A stretch of 64,000 bases of DNA from Flavobacteriaceae bacterium (GTDB taxonomy: Bacteria > Bacteroidota > Bacteroidia > Flavobacteriales > Flavobacteriaceae): assembly GCA_947448525.1 (NCBI GenBank), contig CANFNV010000002.1:1-64000 (forward strand), in the 5' to 3' direction. Shown in pieces: positions 29,373 through 40,199 of the stretch. The position numbers and the translations under genes are program-made. The first letter of the stretch is position 1; each line of letters opens with the position of its first letter. The notes beneath the pieces were generated by a model. The model saw only the letters and a program-made list of their open reading frames with translations, ran no database searches and was not told where the DNA came from.

Positions 29373-30665
29373 TTAAGAATTCATAATCGATTCAATTTCA
29401 TCCACTTCAATCGGAATATTGCGCATCAAATTGAACGCTTCTCCTTTTTCTTGAATCACCATATCGTCTTCAATACGAATCCCGAAGCCTTCTGCCGGAA
29501 TGTAAATTCCTGGTTCAACCGTGAACACCATATTGGCTTGCATTGATTCGTGTAATAATCCGTAATCATGCGTGTCTAATCCCATATGGTGAGAGGTTCC
29601 GTGCATGAAATATTTTTTATAGGCTGGCCAATCGGGTTTTTCGTTTTGCACATCAGTTTTGTCAATCAATCCCAAACCTAATAATTCGGAGGTCATTATT
29701 TTACCAACTTCTACATGATATTGTTTCCATAAAGTTCCTGGAGTAAGCATCTTGGCAGCTTCATTTTTTACACGTAATACAGCATTGTAAACCTCTTTTT
29801 GTCTGTCAGAAAAACGCCCCGAAACGGGAACCATTCTAGTCATATCGCTAGAATAATTGGCATATTCAGCACCCACATCCAGCAAAATCAAATCACCGGC
29901 TTTACATTGTTGGTTGTTTTCAATATAATGTATAACGTTTGCATTATTTCCTGAAGCAATTATTGGCGTGTATGCAAAACCTTTGGAACGATTTCTTAAA
30001 AATTCGTGCGCAAATTCGGCTTCAATTTCATATTCCATTACATTTGGTTTTACAAAATTCAAAATTCTTCGATATCCTTTTTCCGTAATATTGCAGGCTT
30101 CTTGAATCAAGTCTAATTCTTCACTTTCTTTTACAGAACGAATGCGCTGCAAAATAGGATTTGATTTTTCTACTTTATGCGCTGGGTAATTTTCTTTCCA
30201 CCATTTGATAAAACGCGCTTCCCTAGTTTCAGTTTCAATTACTGCTCGATAATGTTCGTTGGTGTTAATATAAATCGTATCACAATACGTCATTATTTCT
30301 TTCAAAGTTTTATCAAAATCTTGCAACCAAATTACGGTTTTCACTCCCGAAACTTCAAAAGCTCTCTCTTTAGTTAATTTTTCACCTTCCCAAATTGCAA
30401 TGTGCTCGTTAGTTTCTTTTAAAAATAGAATTTCCTTTAAGTTGTCATAAGGCGCATCCGGAAAAAGCAACAATATACTTTCTTCTTGGTCCACTCCCGA
30501 TAAATAAAATATGTCACGGTGCTGTGCAAAAGGCAAAGTAGAATCAGCAGAAACTGGATAAATATCATTCGAATTGAAAACAGCAACGCTGTTAGGTTTC
30601 ATTTCTGCCGAAAATTTAGCTCTGTTTTTAACGAACAGGTTACGGTCTATTTGATGGTATTTCAT
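29373..30665 (-). CDS. Aminopeptidase P family Xaa-Pro peptidase
   Basis: LLDVGAEYANYSSDMTRMVPVSGRFSDRQKEVYNAVL...HGTSHHMGLDTHD...FTVEPGIYIP...GIRIEDDMVI. Confidence 0.94.
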   Translation of the reverse strand: MKYHQIDRNLFVKNRAKFSAEMKPNSVAVFNSNDIYPVSADSTLPFAQHRDIFYLSGVDQEESILLLFPDAPYDNLKEILFLKETNEHIAIWEGEKLTKERAFEVSGVKTVIWLQDFDKTLKEIMTYCDTIYINTNEHYRAVIETETREARFIKWWKENYPAHKVEKSNPILQRIRSVKESEELDLIQEACNITEKGYRRILNFVKPNVMEYEIEAEFAHEFLRNRSKGFAYTPIIASGNNANVIHYIENNQQCKAGDLILLDVGAEYANYSSDMTRMVPVSGRFSDRQKEVYNAVLRVKNEAAKMLTPGTLWKQYHVEVGKIMTSELLGLGLIDKTDVQNEKPDWPAYKKYFMHGTSHHMGLDTHDYGLLHESMQANMVFTVEPGIYIPAEGFGIRIEDDMVIQEKGEAFNLMRNIPIEVDEIESIMNS

Positions 30666-30901
30666 AAAATTATTTTTCTAGTTTCAAAAATAGTGAGAAA
30701 TCAACACATTAAAAAGAAAATAGTAATAAAACGATTTCTTAATTGTTATATAGTTAAAAGTTCTAGCAAAAATTAGTTATTTTTTGTACTATTTGTCTGA
30801 ACAAAAGTATTACCAATTTTTTTGTAATCCTTACCTTTGTTTTTCAAATATAATTCTTAAAAAAGGGAAGTAGAAATGAAACATTCATTATCTATTAATA
30901 A

Positions 30902-31009
30902 ACTTTTGAATGGATTGTCGGTAACGTTATCGTTAAATACGACCCGACTCTAGGAGGAACATTTGTAGACAAGGGACTAAGTGGATTAATTACTTCCTTT
31001 ACTATGTAA
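30902..31009 (+). pseudogene. 3' remnant of an unidentified protein gene upstream of sdhC
   Basis: 36-codon open stretch TFEWIVGNVIVKYDPTLGGTFVDKGLSGLITSFTM* with protein-like composition, no start codon, closed upstream by TAA TAA. Confidence 0.35.
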
Positions 31010-31108
31010 TTTCTTTTTATTAAAACAGTCTATTTTCTTTTTTTAATGTATTGAGAATCAACAATTTTTAAACTCACTTTAAATTCATTATAAATTATAG
31101 TGAAAAGG

Positions 31109-31139
31109 TTGTAGTATATTTGAAATTGCTGTATTTTTG
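31109..31139 (+). promoter_or_regulatory. Bacteroidetes-type promoter for sdhCAB
   Basis: TTG-N20-TATTTTTG, 29 nt upstream of sdhC ATG. Confidence 0.72.
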
Positions 31140-31168
31140 TTTTATTATTTAAATATATTAATATAACT

Positions 31169-31837
31169 ATGACAAAATCTACTTTTTTGAGTTCGTCTAT
31201 TGCTAGAAAAGTTGCAATGGCTCTTTCTGGACTCTTTTTAATTACTTTTTTAACACTTCATTTTTCTATAAATTTAACCTCAGTATTTAGCGAAAATGTA
31301 TTTAATGAATGTTCTCATTTTATGGGATACAATCCATTGATTCAGTTTGTCATGCAACCAGTTTTAGTAGTAGGAGTTATTTTTCACTTTGTAATGGGAA
31401 TGGTTTTAGAACTACAAAACAGAAAAGCACGACCCGTTGCTTACGCTAAATATAATGGCGCAGCTAATGCTTCTTGGGCATCCAGAAATATGATTATTTC
31501 TGGATTAGTCGTTTTAGCATTTATTGGCTTACACTTTTATGATTTTTGGATTCAAGAAATCACCTATAAATATGTTCAATCCAATACTCCAGATCCAGCA
31601 AGATATTACTCAGAATTAATAGAAAAATTTGAAAGTCCAATTCGTACAGGTTTATATTGTTTAGCATTTTTATTGCTTTCATTACATTTGTGGCACGGAT
31701 TCAGTTCTGCTTTTCAATCGGTAGGGTTTAATAATAAATATTCTAAAAGTGTTCAAAAACTAGGATATGCTTTTGCAATTGTAGTTCCTTTCGGATTTAT
31801 TTTTATTGCTTTATTCCATCATTTTTTTAATAATTAA
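31169..31837 (+). CDS. sdhC: Succinate dehydrogenase cytochrome b subunit
   Basis: Five-TM b-type: SSIARKVAMALSGLFLITFLTLHFSINL...SLHLWHGFSSAFQSVGFNN; directly upstream of sdhA. Confidence 0.94.
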   Translation: MTKSTFLSSSIARKVAMALSGLFLITFLTLHFSINLTSVFSENVFNECSHFMGYNPLIQFVMQPVLVVGVIFHFVMGMVLELQNRKARPVAYAKYNGAANASWASRNMIISGLVVLAFIGLHFYDFWIQEITYKYVQSNTPDPARYYSELIEKFESPIRTGLYCLAFLLLSLHLWHGFSSAFQSVGFNNKYSKSVQKLGYAFAIVVPFGFIFIALFHHFFNN

Positions 31838-31849
31838 TAGTTTCAGATA

Positions 31850-33859
31850 ATGAAGTTAGATTCTAAAATACCAGAAGGACACATTTCTCAGAAATGGACC
31901 GATTATAAAGATCATTTAAAATTAGTTGCGCCAAACAACAGACCAAAAATTGATATTATTGTTGTTGGAACGGGATTAGCCGGAGCTTCGGCTGCTGCTT
32001 CACTTGGTGAAATGGGTTACAATGTAAAAGCTTTTTGCTTTCAAGATTCTCCGCGTCGCGCCCATTCTATTGCAGCTCAAGGAGGAATCAATGCGGCCAA
32101 AAATTATCAAAATGACGGAGATAGTACATTTAGATTATTCTATGACACTATCAAAGGTGGTGATTATAGAGCGCGTGAGGCAAACGTTCATCGTTTAGCA
32201 GAAGTTTCTGGTAATATAATTGACCAATGTGTGGCTCAGGGAGTTCCGTTTGCGAGAGATTATGGCGGATTATTAGATAACCGTTCGTTTGGAGGAACGC
32301 AAGTTCAAAGAACGTTTTATGCTGCTGGACAAACAGGACAACAGTTATTATTAGGAGCTTACTCTGCTTTGTCAAGACAAATTGGTTTAGGACGAGTTGA
32401 AATGTTCAACCGTCACGAAATGTTAGATTTGGTAAAGGTAGATGGAAAAGCTCGCGGAATTATAGCACGTAATTTAGTAACGGGTGAATTAGAAAGACAT
32501 TCGGCTCATGCGGTTGTAATTGCTTCTGGCGGTTATGGAAATGTTTATTTCCTCTCTACAAACGCCATGGGAAGTAATGTTACTGCGGGCTGGAAAATTC
32601 ACAAACAAGGGGCTTTATTTGCTAATCCTTGTTTTGTTCAAATTCATCCAACCTGTATTCCAGTTCATGGAACTAATCAAGCAAAATTGACTTTAATGTC
32701 AGAATCTTTGCGTAATTCCGGTCGTATTTGGGTTCCAAAGAAAAAAGAAGATGCAGAAGCTATTCGAGCTGGAAAATTAAAACCGACTCAACTTACAGAA
32801 GAAAATAGAGATTATTTCTTAGAAAGAAAATATCCTGCATTTGGAAACTTAGTCCCTCGTGATGTCGCTTCAAGAGCGGCTAAAGAAGTTTGTGATGAAG
32901 GAAAAGGAATTGAAGCTAACGACACCAATGAAGGAGTTTATTTAGATTTTTCTACTGAAATTCAAAATAAAGGAAGACAAGCAGCTTTTGCTCAAGGTAA
33001 TCACCATTCAACACCAGAAGAAATTAAGGCTTTAGGAAAACAATGGTTAAAAGAAAAATATGGTAACCTGTTTACCATGTACCAAAAAATCACGGATGAA
33101 AATCCGTATGAAACTCCAATGAAAATTTATCCAGCTGTACATTATACCATGGGTGGCGTTTGGGTTGATTATAATTTACAATCTACAATTCCTGGTTGTT
33201 TCGTTGCAGGAGAAGCTAATTTTTCTGATCATGGAGCCAACAGACTTGGAGCTTCGGCATTAATGCAAGGTTTAGCGGATGGTTATTTTGTTTTGCCTTA
33301 TACCGTTTCAAATTATTTAGCAGATGAAATTAGAACCGGAAAAATATCAACCGATACTTCAGAATTTTCTGATGCTGAAAATAGAGTTAAAGAAACTATC
33401 AATAAATTCTTAAATAATAAAGGTTCTAAATCGGTGGATCATTTCCATAAAAGATTAGGATTAATTATGTGGAATAAAGTAGGAATGGGTAGAAATGAGA
33501 CTGGTTTAAAAGAAGCAATTGCCGAAATTGGAGCTTTGAAAGAAGAATTCTTTAGAGACGTAAACGTTCCAGGTAGTGCTGATGAATTCAATCCGCAGCT
33601 AGAAAAAGCACTTCGAGTAGCTGATTTTATCGATTTAGGACAATTAATGGCTATGGATGCATTGCAAAGAAATGAATCTTGCGGGGGGCATTTCCGTGAG
33701 GAGTATCAAGATTCTGAAGGTGAAACACTTCGTGATGATGATAACTTTTCATTTGTTGGTGCTTGGGAATATAAAGGTGATGACATCACTAAAGAAGAAC
33801 TAAATAAAGAAGAATTGAAATATGAGTTTATCAAAATTGCAGCTAGAAATTACAAATAA
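31850..33859 (+). CDS. sdhA: Succinate dehydrogenase / fumarate reductase flavoprotein subunit
   Basis: [87 protein letters not shown]. Confidence 0.97.
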   Translation: MKLDSKIPEGHISQKWTDYKDHLKLVAPNNRPKIDIIVVGTGLAGASAAASLGEMGYNVKAFCFQDSPRRAHSIAAQGGINAAKNYQNDGDSTFRLFYDTIKGGDYRAREANVHRLAEVSGNIIDQCVAQGVPFARDYGGLLDNRSFGGTQVQRTFYAAGQTGQQLLLGAYSALSRQIGLGRVEMFNRHEMLDLVKVDGKARGIIARNLVTGELERHSAHAVVIASGGYGNVYFLSTNAMGSNVTAGWKIHKQGALFANPCFVQIHPTCIPVHGTNQAKLTLMSESLRNSGRIWVPKKKEDAEAIRAGKLKPTQLTEENRDYFLERKYPAFGNLVPRDVASRAAKEVCDEGKGIEANDTNEGVYLDFSTEIQNKGRQAAFAQGNHHSTPEEIKALGKQWLKEKYGNLFTMYQKITDENPYETPMKIYPAVHYTMGGVWVDYNLQSTIPGCFVAGEANFSDHGANRLGASALMQGLADGYFVLPYTVSNYLADEIRTGKISTDTSEFSDAENRVKETINKFLNNKGSKSVDHFHKRLGLIMWNKVGMGRNETGLKEAIAEIGALKEEFFRDVNVPGSADEFNPQLEKALRVADFIDLGQLMAMDALQRNESCGGHFREEYQDSEGETLRDDDNFSFVGAWEYKGDDITKEELNKEELKYEFIKIAARNYK

Positions 33860-33868
33860 TATACAATT

Positions 33869-34630
33869 ATGTCTTCAGCAAAAAATATAAATATTACCCT
33901 AAAAATTTGGCGTCAAAAGAACTCTAAATCCAAAGGAAATTTAGAAACATATACATTAAATGAAGTTTCTACAGCAAGTTCGTTTTTGGAAATGTTAGAC
34001 CAATTAAACGAACAATTAATTAATGATAATGTTGAACCAATAGCATTTGACCACGATTGCCGTGAAGGAATTTGCGGAATGTGTTCGCTTTACATTAATG
34101 GCCGTGCACACGGACCAGATACTGGAATAACAACCTGTCAATTGCACATGAGAATGTTCAACGATGGAGATACTATTTTTGTGGAACCATGGAGAAGTAA
34201 AGCATTCCCTGTAATTAAAGATTTAGTGGTTGACAGAAGTGCGTTCGACAGAATACAACAAGCAGGTGGATTCGTTTCTGTAAATACCTCAGGAAACACG
34301 ATTGATGCTAATACAATTCCTATTCCTAAAGACGATGCTGACAAAGCTTTCATGGCTGCAGCATGCATTGGTTGCGGAGCTTGTGTTGCTACCTGTAAAA
34401 ATGGTTCAGCAATGTTGTTTGTAGGCGCTAAAGTATCGCAATATGCTTTATTGCCACAAGGAAAAATAGAAGCTACTAATCGTGTGTTAAACATGGTACG
34501 TCAAATGGATGAAGAAGGTTTCGGAAATTGTACCAATACTGGTGCTTGTGAAATCGAATGTCCAAAAGGAATTTCATTAGAAAATATTGCTAGAATGAAT
34601 AGAGAATATCTTTCTGCAAGTCTTAAATAA
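33869..34630 (+). CDS. sdhB: Succinate dehydrogenase / fumarate reductase iron-sulfur subunit
   Basis: [62 protein letters not shown]. Confidence 0.97.
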   Translation: MSSAKNINITLKIWRQKNSKSKGNLETYTLNEVSTASSFLEMLDQLNEQLINDNVEPIAFDHDCREGICGMCSLYINGRAHGPDTGITTCQLHMRMFNDGDTIFVEPWRSKAFPVIKDLVVDRSAFDRIQQAGGFVSVNTSGNTIDANTIPIPKDDADKAFMAAACIGCGACVATCKNGSAMLFVGAKVSQYALLPQGKIEATNRVLNMVRQMDEEGFGNCTNTGACEIECPKGISLENIARMNREYLSASLK

Positions 34631-34648
34631 TTTTTAATTAAATTATGT

Positions 34649-34684
34649 AAAAACGCATTCATTGATTTGGATGCGTTTTTTTTA
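34649..34684 (+). terminator. Rho-independent terminator after sdhB
   Basis: AAAAACGCAT ... ATGCGTTTTT hairpin followed by T run. Confidence 0.85.
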
Positions 34685-34710
34685 TCTTTGATTTTGTAAA
34701 TCTATTTAAA

Positions 34711-37536
34711 ATGAAAAAAATATTTTCCTTTTTTTGTGTTTTCTCTTCGTTTGTTTTTTTAGGGCAGAATAATCAATATGTAAATCCAATGATTGGAACA
34801 GGTGGACACGGGCATACCTATCCTGGCGCAACACTCCCATTTGGAATGGTGCAATTGTCTCCCGATACTAGAATTGATGGCAGTTGGGACGGTTGTTCTG
34901 GCTATCATTATTCCGATGCTATAATTTACGGTTTCTCACACACGCATTTAAACGGAACAGGTTGCTCCGATTTTGGCGATATAATGATTATGCCTTTCAT
35001 GGGGAAAGCATCATTGGATAATAAAGTCTATTCTTCTAAATTTTATCATCAAAATGAAAAAGCAACTGCCGGATTTTATTCTGTAAAATTAGACAACCAT
35101 AATATCGATGTTCGGTTAACGGCATCAACCCGAGTTGGTTTACACGAATATACTTATAATACTGCAGGTCAAGCCAATATTGTTCTCGATTTAAACCACC
35201 GCGATATATTGTTGGGTGGCGAAGTTCATGTAATCAATAGCACAACAATTGAAGTAAAAAGAGAGAGCGAAGCTTGGGCAAAAAACCAAATTGTATTTGC
35301 TCGTATAGAGTTTAGCGCACCCATGAAAGTTACCGATATTCGCAGCAACGGCGATTACATGCATTCCCCCGAAAACAAATATATCGGTGGAACGCAAACG
35401 GCAATTTGCTTTTCAAAACAAGTCAAAAAAGGTGAAAAAATCCTAGTGAAAGTGTCGCTTTCGCCAACAAGTTATGAAGGCGCAAAACTCAATAGTTCTG
35501 AAATTAAAGATTGGAATTTTGAACGAGTTAAAAAAGAAGCCGAGCAACTTTGGAATAAGCAATTATCTAAAATTGAAATAACAGAATCTGATATAAATAA
35601 AAAAACTATTTTTTATACCGCACTTTATCATACCATGGTACAGCCCAATATTGCTCAAGATCTAGACGGAAAATACCGAGGCCGAGACAACAGAATTCAT
35701 GTTGCAGAAGGATTTGATTACTATTCTGTTTTTTCTCTTTGGGATACCTTTCGAGCGGCACATCCGCTTTATACTTTAATCGAAAAGAAACGAACTTCCG
35801 ATTTTATAAATACGTTTTTAATGCAATACGAACAAGGCGGCAGATTACCCGTTTGGGAATTGGCTTCCAACGAAACGGATTGTATGATTGGCTACCATTC
35901 CGTTTCGGTTATGGCTGATGCTATGGCAAAAGGCATCAAGGGGTTCGACTACGAAAAATGTTTTGAAGCAGCTAAACATTCGGCTATGCTTGATCATTTA
36001 GGATTGGACGCCTATAAAAGACAAGGGTTTATTTCGATGGACGACGAACACGAAAGCGTTTCAAAAACCTTAGAATATGCTTATGACGATTGGTGTATTG
36101 CACAAATGGCTGAAATTTTGAGTAAAAAAGAAGACTACAATTATTTCATGATGCGTTCTCAAAGTTGGAAAAACGTCTTCGATTGGAATACCGGTTTCAT
36201 GCGACCAAAGAAAAACGGTGGTTGGAACAAGCCATTTGATCCAAAGGAAATCAATAATAATTTTACCGAAGGCAACTCGTGGCAATATTCGTTTTTTGTG
36301 CCGCAAGATATTCCTGGGATGATTGCATCCTACGGTGGAAAAGATAAATTTGAAGCAAAACTCGACGAAATGTTTAACAGCGAAAGCAAAACTACGGGAC
36401 GCGAGCAAGCCGATGTTACCGGATTAATCGGTCAATATGCGCACGGAAACGAGCCGAGTCATCACATGGCCTATTTGTATAATTATGTTGACAAACCAGA
36501 AAAAACAACTGAAAAAGTGCATTATATTTTAAATAATTTTTACAAAAATGCCCCTGACGGATTAATTGGAAATGAAGACTGCGGACAAATGAGTGCCTGG
36601 TATGTGCTGTGTTCGATGGGAATTTATGATGTAACGCCCGGAAAATCGGAGTGGAGCGAAACGCAATCGAGTTTTGATATTGTCAAAGTTAATTTTGAAG
36701 ACAAAACTACCAAAGAAATTTCCAAAAAAATGTTAGTTGGTGATATGAAGTATTTCGGAATTAAAAACAATGACAAAGTCGTTACAGTAGATTATTCTCA
36801 TAATCAAATAATTCCTGTTCCAATAATTCAAGCAGAAAGCAAGGCATTTAAAGATAAATTAAAGATTGAAATTATAAATCCTGATATATATAAATATGAT
36901 ATACTTTACAATATTGAGGATCCTAATGATACAAATTTGTTAGTTTTAAGAAGATACATCGAGCCATTTTATATTTCTGAAAGCTGTAAAGTAAATACTT
37001 TTTCGAATATTCGAAAATCAAATGATCATAGTAATACCGTTTCAGCCCAATTCTACAAAAAACCAAACAATTACACTATCGAGATAAAATCGAAATACAA
37101 TCCGCAATATACTGCTGGTGGCGATGAAGGAATTATCGACGGAATTAACGGAGCTGAAAACTGGCGAAAAGGTGAGTGGCAAGGGTACCAAAGTCAGGAT
37201 TTTGAGGCCATAATTGATTTGCAAACCGAGAAAACCGTTTCAAATTTCAGTGCAACTTTTCTACAAGATTCTGGTTCTTGGATTATTATGCCAAAAAAAG
37301 TTGACTATTTTGTATCCAACGATAATGTGAATTTTACTTTGGCTGGAAGTGTAACTAATTATATTAGTCCAAAATACGAAGTGAATAAAATACAAAATTT
37401 CGAATTTAAATCGCCTCAAAAACTTAAAGCAAAATACATCAAAGTTAAAGCTTATAATTTTGGCAAGCTTCCCGACTGGCATCAAGGCGCAGGCGGGGAT
37501 GCTTTTATTTTCATCGATGAAATAACAATAAATTAG
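34711..37536 (+). CDS. Secreted GH92-family glycosyl hydrolase (alpha-mannosidase-like) with C-terminal discoidin-like domain
   Basis: NPMIGTGGHGHTYPGATLPFGMVQLSPDTR, FSLWDTFRAAHPL, YGHGNEPSHHMAYLYNY-type motif, GNEDCGQMSAWYVLCSMGIYDVTPG; C-terminus resembles F5/8 type C. Confidence 0.93.
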   Translation: MKKIFSFFCVFSSFVFLGQNNQYVNPMIGTGGHGHTYPGATLPFGMVQLSPDTRIDGSWDGCSGYHYSDAIIYGFSHTHLNGTGCSDFGDIMIMPFMGKASLDNKVYSSKFYHQNEKATAGFYSVKLDNHNIDVRLTASTRVGLHEYTYNTAGQANIVLDLNHRDILLGGEVHVINSTTIEVKRESEAWAKNQIVFARIEFSAPMKVTDIRSNGDYMHSPENKYIGGTQTAICFSKQVKKGEKILVKVSLSPTSYEGAKLNSSEIKDWNFERVKKEAEQLWNKQLSKIEITESDINKKTIFYTALYHTMVQPNIAQDLDGKYRGRDNRIHVAEGFDYYSVFSLWDTFRAAHPLYTLIEKKRTSDFINTFLMQYEQGGRLPVWELASNETDCMIGYHSVSVMADAMAKGIKGFDYEKCFEAAKHSAMLDHLGLDAYKRQGFISMDDEHESVSKTLEYAYDDWCIAQMAEILSKKEDYNYFMMRSQSWKNVFDWNTGFMRPKKNGGWNKPFDPKEINNNFTEGNSWQYSFFVPQDIPGMIASYGGKDKFEAKLDEMFNSESKTTGREQADVTGLIGQYAHGNEPSHHMAYLYNYVDKPEKTTEKVHYILNNFYKNAPDGLIGNEDCGQMSAWYVLCSMGIYDVTPGKSEWSETQSSFDIVKVNFEDKTTKEISKKMLVGDMKYFGIKNNDKVVTVDYSHNQIIPVPIIQAESKAFKDKLKIEIINPDIYKYDILYNIEDPNDTNLLVLRRYIEPFYISESCKVNTFSNIRKSNDHSNTVSAQFYKKPNNYTIEIKSKYNPQYTAGGDEGIIDGINGAENWRKGEWQGYQSQDFEAIIDLQTEKTVSNFSATFLQDSGSWIIMPKKVDYFVSNDNVNFTLAGSVTNYISPKYEVNKIQNFEFKSPQKLKAKYIKVKAYNFGKLPDWHQGAGGDAFIFIDEITIN

Positions 37537-37738
37537 TGATACGTGAATCTTTGTGAAACAATCTAAATATTATTTAATTCTCTTTAAAAAATAGCTCTGT
37601 GTATCTTTGTATAATTCTGAAATACCCTAATTAAAATAGGAATATAGTAATGTTAGAAACCAGAAAAAAATTAAAATCCCGAAACGATAAAGACAAATTC
37701 CAAATTATCTAAACTCACTATATTGTACCTCCTAAATT

Positions 37739-39340
37739 TTACTTTGTATTTAAATCAAACGGTTGTTCCACATCCCAATTGGCGCGAACATCAATTTCTT
37801 TTGGAAAGTAAATGACTTCCTCGCTCTGGCGTTGTTCCAAGAAATTCCCTGGGGTCCATAATTTATCTTTATTATCGTCGTAAATTATTCGAATGGAGTA
37901 TTTATTTGGCTCAAGTAAATCAAAGTTTATAACGTTACTTTTTTCAGAATATTCGCTCGCTACAACTTCTCCTTTACCACTTGTTAACTGAATAATTATT
38001 GGAAAACGTTTTACATTTTCTAAGATAACATTAAGATTCCCATAATTGGAAGTGCTGTTGGTGTAGAATGAATATTTTAACGTATCATTCTTTTTATCAT
38101 TAAAATCAATCAATCCACCCGGAAAAATTTTTAATTTATATTTTTCTAAAGGTTCTTTTTTGAAATTGAATTTTAATTTTTGATGAAATTCATCATATTC
38201 AGTTGTAAACGGAACATCAGCAGAATCTTTGTTGATTAATTTCATCTTGGTCCTATCAATTTTAGTTATTGGGACGTTTGAATTTACTGTAAAAGTTTCT
38301 CTAAAATTCAAATCTCCCGATTTTTCTGCAGAGTAACTAATAGAATCTTTTTTCTGCTCTTTAACTTTCAATGAAAATGTTTTTTTAAACTTGTTTTTTG
38401 CCACATCAATACTTAACGAGTCGCCTTTAATTCCTCTAAACCATATTTGTAAGGAGTCTTTTTTAGGAAATTTACTTATAGTAAATGGAAGAGACTCTCC
38501 ATTTTTCCTGATACTAATTTTTACATCTTTTGCATTGCCTTGATAGCCAATAGTAAATTTGCTTGCAGAAGTTTGCGAGACATTTAGAGCTTTAAAGGGC
38601 AATTCTTCTTTAAATAATTCTAATTGATAAACAGTATCATTCGGAATTTTAACAAAGTCTTTTAGAAAACCAATTTTATCTGTTTTTGGATCAAACTTGT
38701 TGTTTCCATTTGCATCTTTTATTGCCACTAGTTTGTATTTTCCTTGCTTCAGATTTTCAAATTTTGCTAATTTTAAACTGTCTAAAGTATTAGTAACATA
38801 ACGCGGAACTTCTTTGTAAATAATGGAATCATTGTATTTATCATTTGCTTCATAAAGCATTATGGATACATAATCGGTAACTTTTTTCTCAAAAGCATCT
38901 TTTACTTTTATTCCTAATGTCAACGAATCAATATAATTTCCGGTAGAAAACACATATTTGAATTGTTGGTAGGGATTTCCTTCGTTATTATCTTGGATAC
39001 TTTTGCCAAAATTGAAACTGTAGGTTGTATTTTGCAATAATGTATCTTTAATTTTTATTCTTATAAATTTACTCGCCACGCTAGGTAAAATTTCAGGTTG
39101 GCGTTTCATTGGTGGCGAAATAATGAGTTGTTTATTCAAATCTTTCAACTTAATGTATTCGTTAAAATCGATTCGGATTTCTTTGCCGTTAAAGTTTTTT
39201 GAGAAGTTTTTAGGCAAACTACTAATTATTTTTGGAGCAATAGTATCTTTGGCGCCACCAGAAATAGTTCCCTTTTTTGCACAGCTAATCGCCGTAAAAA
39301 CTAGAAAAAGTAAAATATATTTAGAATAAAATTTTTGCAT
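37739..39340 (-). CDS. Ig-like (Big_5) domain lipoprotein
   Basis: Lipobox LFLVFTAISCAKKG; TIAPKIISSLPKNFSKNFNGKEIRIDFNEYIKL; start moved to M9 of the ORF-track protein (MQKFYSKYIL...). Confidence 0.83.
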   Translation of the reverse strand: MQKFYSKYILLFLVFTAISCAKKGTISGGAKDTIAPKIISSLPKNFSKNFNGKEIRIDFNEYIKLKDLNKQLIISPPMKRQPEILPSVASKFIRIKIKDTLLQNTTYSFNFGKSIQDNNEGNPYQQFKYVFSTGNYIDSLTLGIKVKDAFEKKVTDYVSIMLYEANDKYNDSIIYKEVPRYVTNTLDSLKLAKFENLKQGKYKLVAIKDANGNNKFDPKTDKIGFLKDFVKIPNDTVYQLELFKEELPFKALNVSQTSASKFTIGYQGNAKDVKISIRKNGESLPFTISKFPKKDSLQIWFRGIKGDSLSIDVAKNKFKKTFSLKVKEQKKDSISYSAEKSGDLNFRETFTVNSNVPITKIDRTKMKLINKDSADVPFTTEYDEFHQKLKFNFKKEPLEKYKLKIFPGGLIDFNDKKNDTLKYSFYTNSTSNYGNLNVILENVKRFPIIIQLTSGKGEVVASEYSEKSNVINFDLLEPNKYSIRIIYDDNKDKLWTPGNFLEQRQSEEVIYFPKEIDVRANWDVEQPFDLNTK

Positions 39341-39422
39341 CAAATTAATATTTTCTATAGGCAAAATAACAATTATATTTAGTGTAAACGAAATGTTTTT
39401 ATTTATAATTAACTAAAAAAGA

Positions 39423-40115
39423 TTATTGTGTCATCGCCATACAGACAATACTAACTTTTGCACCAGGAATTTTCAACAATTCTCTACTACAAGCTTCCAA
39501 TGTGGATCCGGTTGTAATTACATCATCAATCAATAAAAAATGCTTGTTGTAATGTCTTTCATCAAATTGAACTCCAAATATACTTTCTACAATTTCACTT
39601 CTGCCTAAAAATGATTTTTTAGTTTGGGTTTTAGAGTAAATATTCCGTAACAAGATTGCATCATTATATTTGATGTTTAAATTTTTAGATAATGCTTCTC
39701 CAAAATGGGTAACTTGATTATAGCCTCGTTCTTTTAAACGTTTTTTATGTAAAGGAACCGGAATGATATAATCTACATCCGTAATTTCTTTAGTAGATTT
39801 CAATTCTGCAGCATACCAATTTCCAATAGCTTCTCCAACTTCTTGATGCCCTTTGTATTTCAACTTATGAATCATTTCTTGAACAATGCCTTTTTTATTA
39901 AAATAAAACAATGCTGAAGCAAATTCGAGATCAATTCGACCATAAAATTTACTAAATGCATCGTTGTTTTTAATTTTGTGATGATTTGTAAGCGGAATTT
40001 CATGTCGGCAACGGGTGCAAATTACCTTTTCATCGGATAATAAAAAAGAATTGCAGCCTGCGCAGGCTTTAGGAAAAAATAGATTCAGCACACTTTCAAG
40101 CATTGATAAAAACAT
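39423..40115 (-). CDS. ComF-family phosphoribosyltransferase-like protein
   Basis: N-terminal zinc-finger CAGCNSFLLSDEKVICTRCRHEIP; PRTase LLIDDVITTGSTLEACSRELL; LKERGYNQVTHFGEALS. Confidence 0.92.
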   Translation of the reverse strand: MFLSMLESVLNLFFPKACAGCNSFLLSDEKVICTRCRHEIPLTNHHKIKNNDAFSKFYGRIDLEFASALFYFNKKGIVQEMIHKLKYKGHQEVGEAIGNWYAAELKSTKEITDVDYIIPVPLHKKRLKERGYNQVTHFGEALSKNLNIKYNDAILLRNIYSKTQTKKSFLGRSEIVESIFGVQFDERHYNKHFLLIDDVITTGSTLEACSRELLKIPGAKVSIVCMAMTQ

Positions 40116-40199
40116 TTAATTTCATAAAAATATAAAATTCAATCATTCAATCGTTATTTATGTGGAATTTTAAATTCACTTTTATATTTTTGCACTATT

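Noticed and set aside
37651-37713. 20-aa ORF MLETRKKLKSRNDKDKFQII
   Set aside because: Too short, no recognisable promoter or relatives by eye; could be chance in an AT-rich spacer.
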